Below the pieces are notes generated by a model. That model worked only from the letters and a program-made list of their open reading frames with translations. It was not told the DNA's origin and made no database searches. Source: an uncultured Collinsella sp. (GTDB lineage Bacteria > Actinomycetota > Coriobacteriia > Coriobacteriales > Coriobacteriaceae). From it: a DNA stretch of 17,284 bases. The stretch lies in assembly GCA_902475375.1 (NCBI GenBank), contig CABRZC010000039.1:1-17284 (forward strand). The letters run 5' to 3'. A program made the translations under genes and the position numbers. Positions 1-5,746 of this stretch are shown one piece after another. How positions within the stretch are numbered: position 1 is the stretch's first letter; every line of letters starts with the position of its first letter.

Positions 1-108
1 CCCCCCACATTAAAATTAGCTGCTGGATGTACCATTTGTTTTTAACCCCCCCTATTGGAGTTTCATGGCTGCCACATATAGCTCGCAGCCCATAACCCTC
101 TGCAAGCC

Positions 109-320
109 GTGTCCCAGAATTCGTGTGCGGAGTGGGATGCCGTTTCCGCTTGCTCCTCCGCCGGGAAGCTGCATCCCACTTCGCTCACAAATTCCGGGTC
201 GTACTTTCCGCCAAGGCCCTCAACCGGAAACGGCATCCCATTCCAAAGGCAAATTCCGGGACGCATTTTCCGAAACCCCGCCCATCCGGAAATCCCATCC
301 CACTCCGCACACATCCGGGC
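109..320. repeat. Degenerate tandem repeat, 62-bp period, plus one inverted copy
   Basis: Three head-to-tail copies begin near 162, 224 and 286. The anchor GGAA recurs at 164, 226 and 288, CATCCCA at 172, 234 and 296, and AATTCCGGG at 190 and 252, so the period is exactly 62 bases; the third copy has lost about 3 bases before its CCGGG. An inverted copy lies at 109-150, whose reverse complement matches the GGAAACGGCATCCCA core. Both strands stay open through the array, but the short predicted peptides are repeat translations (recurring GMPFP and ASHS segments) without a family match. The rest of 1-446 shows no gene that I can support; 1-108 shows only C-rich and T-rich runs. Confidence 0.7.
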
Positions 321-376
321 ATAGAACAATCAGCTTATTAGGCCTTCCGTCAATAAAGGGGCGCCCTCGTGTCACG

Positions 377-403
377 AAAAAAGCCTCGAGAACTTCGAGG
401 CTT
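377..403 (-). terminator. Rho-independent terminator downstream of the flavodoxin-like gene
   Basis: A perfect 9-bp stem (381-389 with 395-403, AAGCCTCGA/TCGAGGCTT) with a 5-base loop is followed on the minus strand by a T-run, the complement of 377-382. It lies about 45 bases after the stop codon of the flavodoxin-like gene. Confidence 0.85.
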
Positions 404-446
404 TCACATTTGTATTGTTTTGCACGAAGGACCGCGAACGGCGAAG

Positions 447-998
447 CTACTCGCCCAGCACGGCCTTCTTTGCAGCTGCGGCCATGTTGTCCAGATCCTC
501 CTTGGTGGGGTGATCCTTCGCGGCAACCCAGTTGTCGAGCAGCATCTTAAATCGGGCGTTTTCGGGATCTTGCTCAAGCATTGCCTCGTAGCGCTGCTTG
601 ACCGCAGGACCCATCTTGCCCTGGCACATCGCCCAGCCCGCAAGCTCGACATCCTCGGCCAAATTGGACGAAACGCGGTCGATAATCTGCTGATAATAGC
701 TCTGGTCGGCACCGAAGCCGCAGGTGCCAAACAGGAAGACGCGCTTGCCGTGCAAGGCGGAGAGCAACGCCGCGACCGAAGGCGTGCACGCGCCCTTGTC
801 GCACCAAAAACCGACGAGCACCGTGTCGGCCGCGCAGGCGCCCTGCGCCTCGAGCGCAACCTGATCTGCATCCGCATCGTCGCTCAACGCCGCGGCATGG
901 ACAAACTCAACGCCCGCAGCCTGCAGAGTGCGCTTGATCGCACCCGAAACCATCCTGGTATTACCGCTCTTGCTGTTAACCACCAAAGAGCACGTCAT
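447..998 (-). CDS. Flavodoxin-like protein, FMN-binding type
   Basis: The 183-residue protein has a flavodoxin-like fold. It starts with a beta strand followed by NSKSGNT (residues 8-14), the phosphate-binding loop of flavodoxins. Two later loops, GFWCDKGACT (63-72) and GTCGFGADQSYY (91-102), sit where flavin-ring loops are expected. It is a little longer than classical flavodoxins, with a helical charged C-terminus (about 130-183). No signal peptide or membrane segment is seen, so it is probably a cytoplasmic electron carrier or flavin reductase partner; the partner cannot be told from the window. I chose ATG at 998 because GAGG sits 10 bases upstream; GTG at 1004, two codons earlier, is possible but leaves only 4 bases. 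It resembles the flavodoxin family that includes BilS, but there is no bilR-like neighbour, so I do not assign that role. The gene seems to be a single transcription unit with its own terminator. Confidence 0.8.
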   Translation of the reverse strand: MTCSLVVNSKSGNTRMVSGAIKRTLQAAGVEFVHAAALSDDADADQVALEAQGACAADTVLVGFWCDKGACTPSVAALLSALHGKRVFLFGTCGFGADQSYYQQIIDRVSSNLAEDVELAGWAMCQGKMGPAVKQRYEAMLEQDPENARFKMLLDNWVAAKDHPTKEDLDNMAAAAKKAVLGE

Positions 999-1057
999 AG
1001 TCACGTTGCCTCGTTTCCCCCGAAACTCGAGCCATTAATGCAATTTATTAGATGAAT

Positions 1058-1085
1058 ATCTTAGTACTAACGTGACAGTTGTAAA
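1058..1085 (-). promoter_or_regulatory. Putative promoter of the flavodoxin-like gene
   Basis: On the minus strand TTTACA (complement of 1080-1085) and TAAGAT (complement of 1058-1063) are separated by 16 bases, about 60 bases before the start codon. It is a pattern match only. No strong terminator follows the ABC gene that ends at 1126, so read-through is also possible. Confidence 0.4.
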
Positions 1086-1125
1086 CCACCGTCTGTCGAT
1101 TGATTAATTTGCCCCACGGGCTTGC

Positions 1126-2985
1126 TCACTGGGCGAATTGGCTGCGGTAGAGTTCGGCGTAGAAGCCGTCTGCCGCCAGCAGCTCGTCGTGTGTGCCGCG
1201 CTCGATAATCTGGCCGTCGCGCATGACCAGAATGCAGTCGGCGTTGCGGATGGTGCTCAGGCGGTGTGCCACGACAAAGCTTGTGCGACCTGCCATAAGC
1301 TCGTCGAATGCCGCCTGCACCTGCAGCTCGGTACGCGTATCGATGCTCGAGGTCGCCTCGTCCAGCAGCAAGATAGTCGGGTCGGTGAGCATGACGCGCG
1401 CGATGCACAGCAGCTGTTTTTGACCCTGGCTAAACGTGCCGCCGTCCTCGCCGATCACCGTATCGTAGCCGTCGGGCAGCTGCACGATAAACTTGTGCGC
1501 GTGCGCGCGCTTGGCCGCCTCGATAACCTGCTCGCGCGTGGCATCCGGGCAACCGTAAGCGATGTTTTCCGCCACCGTGCCCTCGAACAGCCAAGTGTCC
1601 TGCAGCACCATGCCAAAGGCGCGGCGCAGGCTTGCGCGCGTGTAGTCACGCGAAGACCGGCCATCGACCATGATGCGTCCGGCATCGATATCGTAAAACC
1701 GCAGCAGCAAGTTGATGAGCGTCGTCTTGCCGCAGCCCGTGGGGCCGACCAGGGCAAAGCGCATGCCGGGTTTGGCCTCAATACAGATATCCTGCAGCAG
1801 TTTGCGGTCGGGCACATAGCTAAAGTCCACATGCTCAAAAGTCACCTCACCCTGCGGGGCAGCAAGTTCCACGGCGTCCGACGCGTCGGGCTCCTGCTCG
1901 CGTGCATCGAGCAGCGCGAACATGCGGCGCGCCGAGGCATACGCCGTCTGAATCTGCGTAATGACGTTGGTGACCTCGTTGAACGGCTTGGTGTACTGGT
2001 TGGCGTAGGACAGGAAGATCTGCACGCCGCCCACCGTAAGCGCCGCGGGCACGCCCGTGATCACGCCCACGCAGCCAATCACGGCAACCACGGCATAGAT
2101 GATGTTGTTGATAAAGCGCGTGCCGGGGTTGGAGAGCGAACCCATAAACTGCGCGCGCTCGCCCGCAGTGTAGAGCTCGGCATTGAGGGCATCGAAGCGC
2201 TGCTGGGCGTGCGGGCCGTAGGCGAAGGCGTCCACGAGCTTTTGCTCGCCTACGTACTCCTCGATATGGCCACCGAGCTGACCCTGAATGCGCTGTTGAG
2301 CCGTAAAGCTTTTGTTGGAGAGCTTGGCGATGGCGCCGGCCGCAAAGATGGAAAGCGGCGTGACGAGCACCACCACGAGCGTCATGGTCAGGTTGATGGA
2401 AAGCATAAACGCGAGCGTGCCCACGATGGTAATAACACCGGTGAAGAGCTGCGTGAAGCCCTGCAGCAGACCGTCGCCCACCTGATCGACGTCGTTGACC
2501 ACGCGGCTCATGAGGTCGCCGTGAGCATGGCTGTCGATAAAGCTGAGCGGCATACGGCTGAGCTTGTCGCTCGCCTCCACGCGCATGTCGCGCACCGTTT
2601 CGTAGGACAGGCGGTTGACGCAATAGCCCTGCAGCCACTGGAAGGCCGCAGCACCTACAACGACAATCGCGAGCTTGGTAACGAGCGGCAGCAGTGCATC
2701 GAAATCCACCTGGCCCGCGGCAACGATCAGGTCGATACCCTCGCCGATAAGGATAGGCGTGTAGAGCTGCAGAATCACCGAGATAGCGGCGCTCACAAAC
2801 GACGCCGTAAACGAAATACGGTGCGGACGGACGTAGCCCATCAGGCGGCGGGTCACCGCGCCCACGGGATAGCGCTCTGGGTCGCCGGGCTGACGCGGGC
2901 CGTCACCCAAGTCGTTAAGGCTATCGTTGCCGGACACGTTGGCCGTCATCGTGGCGACCGAACCGGAGGAAGTGTACGGATTCAT
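1126..2985 (-). CDS. ABC exporter half-transporter, catalytic-site subunit (pair 1)
   Basis: This 619-residue protein is a fused membrane-plus-ATPase half transporter. An N-terminal tail (about 1-45) precedes six predicted membrane helices (about 55-340), then the nucleotide-binding domain. Motifs: Walker A GPTGCGKTT from 414, Q-loop near 462, signature FSQGQ at 518-522, Walker B ILLLDEATSS with catalytic Glu at 543, and switch His at 574 (VAHRLST). The Walker B Glu and His are intact, but the signature is SQGQ instead of SGGQ. This matches the consensus subunit of heterodimeric exporters such as TM288 or BmrD. It should pair with the product of the gene just upstream, whose stop TAG abuts this ATG with no gap; AAGGAGGG at 2993-3000 supports the start and lies inside the upstream gene, which suggests translational coupling. 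The substrate is unknown; drugs, lipids or peptides are usual for the family. Confidence 0.93.
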   Translation of the reverse strand: MNPYTSSGSVATMTANVSGNDSLNDLGDGPRQPGDPERYPVGAVTRRLMGYVRPHRISFTASFVSAAISVILQLYTPILIGEGIDLIVAAGQVDFDALLPLVTKLAIVVVGAAAFQWLQGYCVNRLSYETVRDMRVEASDKLSRMPLSFIDSHAHGDLMSRVVNDVDQVGDGLLQGFTQLFTGVITIVGTLAFMLSINLTMTLVVVLVTPLSIFAAGAIAKLSNKSFTAQQRIQGQLGGHIEEYVGEQKLVDAFAYGPHAQQRFDALNAELYTAGERAQFMGSLSNPGTRFINNIIYAVVAVIGCVGVITGVPAALTVGGVQIFLSYANQYTKPFNEVTNVITQIQTAYASARRMFALLDAREQEPDASDAVELAAPQGEVTFEHVDFSYVPDRKLLQDICIEAKPGMRFALVGPTGCGKTTLINLLLRFYDIDAGRIMVDGRSSRDYTRASLRRAFGMVLQDTWLFEGTVAENIAYGCPDATREQVIEAAKRAHAHKFIVQLPDGYDTVIGEDGGTFSQGQKQLLCIARVMLTDPTILLLDEATSSIDTRTELQVQAAFDELMAGRTSFVVAHRLSTIRNADCILVMRDGQIIERGTHDELLAADGFYAELYRSQFAQ

Positions 2986-4857
2986 CTAGCAGCCCTCCTT
3001 TGCGCAGACAGATGCGGGGACGGTCGGAGCGGACGCGGGTCTTGGGGTGGGCGTGGGCGTCGTGCTCCCCTGCTGGCCCTCGAGCTCCTCGCGGCGCAGC
3101 TGCGACTGGCAAATCTCACGATAGAGTTGGCAGCTTGCATACAACTCGTCATGCGTGCCCAGGCCCGCTACCGAGCCGTGGTCGAGTACGCAGATCATGT
3201 CGGCATCGCGAACGGTCGAGACGCGCTGGCTCACGATCACCGTGGTCAGCGGCAGCCCGCCCTCGGCGGCGGCGCGACCACTGCGCTCGCGAATGGCGTG
3301 GCGAAGCGCCGCATCGGTCTTAAAGTCGAGCGCCGAGGCGGAATCATCCATGATCAGGACCTGTGGCGAGCCCACCAGGGCGCGCGCGATGGTCAGGCGC
3401 TGGCGCTGGCCACCGCTAAAGTTCTTGCCGCCCGCCTCAACCGGGGCATCGAGCCCCTGCGGCTTGTTGCGCACGAACTCGCTGGCCTGCGCTATATCGA
3501 GCGCCGCCCACAGCTCCTCATCGGTTGCCGACTCGTCGCGCCAGGTCAGGTTGCTGCGGATCGTGCCGCTCACGAGCGACGCGCGCTGCGGTACGGTCGC
3601 GACCACATGGCGCAGCTGATCGAGCGGCCAGGCGCGCACGTCGGCACCCATTACGCTCACGCTGCCGATGCTCGCATCGTACAGGCGCGGGATGAGCGAG
3701 ACGAGCGTGGACTTACCGCTGCCCGTACCGCCGATAATGCCGAGCGTTTTGCCCAGCGGCAGCTCCAGGGTTACGTCATTGACGGCGTTGGCGGCGCCCG
3801 CGCCAAAGGAGAAGCTCGCATGGTCAAAGCTCAGCGCGGGGGCCAGGGCGACATTGCCCGTCGCGCCCGGCTTGGGCAGTGCGACCGGCTCGTTGTCCTC
3901 GTCGGTGATGCTCGGCACGCAATTGAGCACCTCGTTGATACGCGACGCGCTGGCGCTCGCCTTGGTAAAGACCACGACCAGGTTGGCAACGTACACGATG
4001 GAGGTCAGGGTCTGCGTCATGTAGTTCACAAACGCCATAACCTGGCCCTGCGTAAGCTCGCCCACGTTGGCCTGGATGCCACCCACCCACAGGATGGCGC
4101 ACACGCCCAGGTTCATCACAAGAAACGTGACGGGGTTGAGCACCGACGAGAGCTTGCCCACCGCGATGGCAGTATTGGCCTGGTCATCGGCGGCTTGGGC
4201 AAAACGCTCACGCTCGTGATCTTCGCGTACAAAGGCGCGAACCACGCGGGCGCCCGAAAGGCCCTCGCGGCAAATGAGCGCGATGCGGTCGAGCTTTGCC
4301 TGCAGCTGCTTGTAGTACGGGATGCAGCGCGCCATGACAAACCAAAACACCAGGCCGATGGCGGGCGTGCAGATCAAAAAGATCATGCCGAGCTTAAGGT
4401 CGATGGCAAGGGCCGCGACCATGGAGCCCACCGCCAGGAAAGGCCAACGGATGAGCATACGCACGCCCAGCGCCACGGCGAGCTGCACCTGGTTGACGTC
4501 GTTGGTAATGCGCGTGATGAGCGACGGCGTGCCAAAGCGATCGAGCTCGGCATAGCTCAGGCGGTTGATGTGCTCGTAGAGCGCGCCGCGGATGTCGGTG
4601 CCCATGCCCTGCGAGGTCAGCGCCGCCATCTTTTGGCAGACGAGCGTAAACGAGATACCGATCACAGCCATGGCGGCAAGCACCACGCCGTAACGGGCAT
4701 CGGCGTTCACATCGTGCGCGCCGATGCCCTTGTCGATCATCTGGGCAATCACCAGCGGCGTCAGCAGGTCAAAAATCACTTCGATCAGCTTGCACGCCGG
4801 GCCAATCACCATATATCGGCGAAACTTACCACCAAAACGCCTGAGCAACTCAATCAT
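2986..4857 (-). CDS. ABC exporter half-transporter, degenerate-site subunit (pair 1)
   Basis: The 623-residue half transporter has membrane helices in about residues 15-300, then an ATPase domain. Walker A GGTGSGKST begins at 376 and the signature FSGGQ is at 480-484. Walker B ends MDDSASALD, with Asp at 505 where the catalytic Glu is expected. The switch position reads SQR, with Gln at 544 instead of His. These two changes mark the degenerate subunit of heterodimeric exporters (TM287, BmrC). Its FSGGQ should complete the active site on the partner protein. The C-terminus carries a Pro/Thr-rich tail (about 597-615) ending in CAKEGC, absent from the paralog at 15360-17096. I chose ATG at 4857 because AGGGAG lies 9 bases upstream; an in-frame TTG at 4890 has no visible ribosome binding site. 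First gene of a two-gene operon. Confidence 0.93.
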   Translation of the reverse strand: MIELLRRFGGKFRRYMVIGPACKLIEVIFDLLTPLVIAQMIDKGIGAHDVNADARYGVVLAAMAVIGISFTLVCQKMAALTSQGMGTDIRGALYEHINRLSYAELDRFGTPSLITRITNDVNQVQLAVALGVRMLIRWPFLAVGSMVAALAIDLKLGMIFLICTPAIGLVFWFVMARCIPYYKQLQAKLDRIALICREGLSGARVVRAFVREDHERERFAQAADDQANTAIAVGKLSSVLNPVTFLVMNLGVCAILWVGGIQANVGELTQGQVMAFVNYMTQTLTSIVYVANLVVVFTKASASASRINEVLNCVPSITDEDNEPVALPKPGATGNVALAPALSFDHASFSFGAGAANAVNDVTLELPLGKTLGIIGGTGSGKSTLVSLIPRLYDASIGSVSVMGADVRAWPLDQLRHVVATVPQRASLVSGTIRSNLTWRDESATDEELWAALDIAQASEFVRNKPQGLDAPVEAGGKNFSGGQRQRLTIARALVGSPQVLIMDDSASALDFKTDAALRHAIRERSGRAAAEGGLPLTTVIVSQRVSTVRDADMICVLDHGSVAGLGTHDELYASCQLYREICQSQLRREELEGQQGSTTPTPTPRPASAPTVPASVCAKEGC

Positions 4858-4901
4858 GTATAGGCGCTCCCTATCATCATCTCTATTCAATCTGATTCAT
4901 G

Positions 4902-4930
4902 ATAGTACGGAGAGCCCTGGAGATGCGTAA
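4902..4930 (-). promoter_or_regulatory. Putative promoter of ABC exporter operon 1
   Basis: On the minus strand TTACGC and TACTAT are spaced by 17 bases, ending about 45 bases before the ATG at 4857. The -35 match is poor, so this is a candidate only. The rest of 4858-5086 shows no gene or RNA that I can support. Confidence 0.3.
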
Positions 4931-5086
4931 GCAACTCGTTACAGATGTTAAGGCGAAGTGAGCACGAAGGCTACCAGTGCCCAAGGCATGTATCCGCCGC
5001 TGTTTTGGCAAAGCCAGCGAGCAACACAAAGCAAGGGATTAAGTTATCCGATAAACGCGACTTTACGGGTGATTTTTGGACGACGG

Positions 5087-5181
5087 GGCCCGGCCGGTGA
5101 CGAGGCATTTGGTAGTCGAGCGATCCCGCAGGCGCAGCCGAGGACCAGCGAGACACCAAATACCTCGTCGCCGGCCGGGCC
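5087..5181. repeat. 95-bp imperfect palindrome beside ffs
   Basis: Arms 5087-5113 and 5155-5181 are 27 bases each and complementary at 25 positions, in register without gaps; one of the two mismatches would be a G-U pair in RNA. The 41-base centre is GC-rich. It lies just past the 3' end of ffs, between ffs and the ABC operon. It is too long and T-poor for an ordinary terminator, and could be a REP- or MITE-like element. Confidence 0.8.
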
Positions 5182-5199
5182 ATGTCGCGGCACCAAAAA

Positions 5200-5318
5200 G
5201 CGCCCGTGCGCTCGATGGATTCGGATGCCCGACAGAGGCTCCTTATGGCTGCTTCCTTCCGGACCTGACCAGATTCGGAACATGTCGTCATCCGAACCCA
5301 TCGAACGCGCTAGGCGCT
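5200..5318 (-). ncRNA. ffs: Signal recognition particle RNA (small bacterial type)
   Basis: The minus strand carries the SRP RNA hallmark GGTCAGGTCCGGAAGGAAGC (about 5251-5270), the symmetric and asymmetric internal loops and GGAA tetraloop that bind Ffh. The flanks pair into a long hairpin: CGATGGGTTCGGATG on the 5' side pairs with CATCCGAATCCATCG on the 3' side at 15 of 15 positions, counting one G-U pair. Outer GCGC-rich segments extend the stem. There is no Alu domain, as in the short 4.5S-type RNA. The 3' end is set by the GC-rich stem followed by a T5 run (complement of 5195-5199), and the 5' end by the -10 box, so both ends are good to a few bases. The product works with Ffh and FtsY in membrane protein targeting. 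It lies downstream of tadA on the same strand, a neighbourhood seen in other Gram-positive bacteria. Confidence 0.95.
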
Positions 5319-5324
5319 CGATAT

Positions 5325-5353
5325 ATCTTACCCGCTCCCGCCCGATGGGGCAA
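5325..5353 (-). promoter_or_regulatory. Promoter of ffs
   Basis: On the minus strand TTGCCC (complement of 5348-5353) and TAAGAT (complement of 5325-5330) are separated by exactly 17 bases and lie 7-8 bases before the predicted 5' end of the SRP RNA stem. Confidence 0.65.
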
Positions 5354-5362
5354 GATAGCTAA

Positions 5363-5432
5363 TTTGGAACGGGGCTTTTTTGACTACTCGGGCAATCGGA
5401 TCGGCAAGTAGTCAAAATCGCCCCGTTCCAAA
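5363..5432. repeat. 70-bp imperfect palindrome upstream of ffs
   Basis: Arms 5363-5388 and 5407-5432 are 26 bases each and complementary at 24 positions (TTTGGAACGGGGC and TTTTGACTACT segments), around an 18-base centre. It sits immediately upstream of the ffs -35 box. The two mismatches are adjacent, in the T-rich middle. A small GCCAC-GAAA-GTGGC hairpin follows at 5452-5465. It may be a dispersed repeat or a terminator protecting ffs from read-through. Confidence 0.75.
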
Positions 5433-5462
5433 AAGACTGGTCTGACGCTGTGCCACGAAAGT

Positions 5463-5599
5463 GGCCTATCTACTACGTTTAGGCCGCAGGGGTCAACCAT
5501 AGCCGGCTTTTTCGAAAACCGGCAAGCTCTCTACCTGCGGTTTCATTTTTGCAAATTCCGAGATGGTCGAGGGCGGCCGGTTAAACGTAGTAGATGGCC
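5463..5599. repeat. 137-bp element of nested inverted repeats
   Basis: Outer arms ATCTACTACGTTTA (5468-5481) and its exact complement (5582-5595) are 14 of 14, extended by GGCC at 5463-5466 and 5596-5599 with one bulged base. Nested inside are CCGCAGG (5484-5490) with CCTGCGG (5534-5540), and inside that GCCGG/CCGGC (5503-5523) around TTTTCGAAAA. The nesting suggests a folded RNA or a hairpin-type mobile element. No reading frame is convincing. Confidence 0.65.
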
Positions 5600-5662
5600 G
5601 CATTTTGTGGCGGACGGTCCGACCCAAGGCACAAGGCGGCCAGCCTCGGATGACCATTCACG

Positions 5663-5731
5663 AAGTTGCGGTGGAATACGGACTGAATTGGCCCCTTAAA
5701 GGCAAAAACACTCCGTATTTCACCGCAACTT
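5663..5731. repeat. 69-bp imperfect palindrome after the tadA-glycerate kinase gene
   Basis: Arms 5663-5685 and 5709-5731 are 23 bases each, complementary at 21 positions, with a 23-base centre. It begins 16 bases after the stop codon of the fusion gene and probably ends or stabilises that transcript, although no T-run follows on the minus strand. Between 5600 and 5662 I see nothing. Confidence 0.7.
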
Positions 5732-5746
5732 ATAGAGAGATAGGTT

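Noticed and set aside
109..320. CRISPR array
   Set aside because: The 62-bp units are degenerate throughout, have no constant repeat with variable spacers, one copy is inverted, and no cas gene is nearby.
63..550. Overlapping open frames on both strands across the first 550 bases
   Set aside because: They follow the 62-bp repeat and its inverted copy, have no family match, and one runs into the flavodoxin terminator and gene.
369..1055. 228-codon plus-strand frame
   Set aside because: Antisense to the flavodoxin-like gene, which has a clear FMN loop and ribosome binding site.
1085..1125. Terminator after ABC operon 1
   Set aside because: Only a 4-bp GCCC/GGGC stem with a weak A/T tail is visible; not strong enough to list.
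1138..4863. 1241-codon open frame on the plus strand
   Set aside because: It is antisense to both ABC exporter genes, which carry all family motifs; its translation is His/Arg/Ala-rich with no domain pattern, typical of the shadow of GC-rich genes.
4971..5301. Short frames across ffs and the 95-bp palindrome
   Set aside because: They translate the SRP RNA gene and the inverted repeat; no ribosome binding site or family match.
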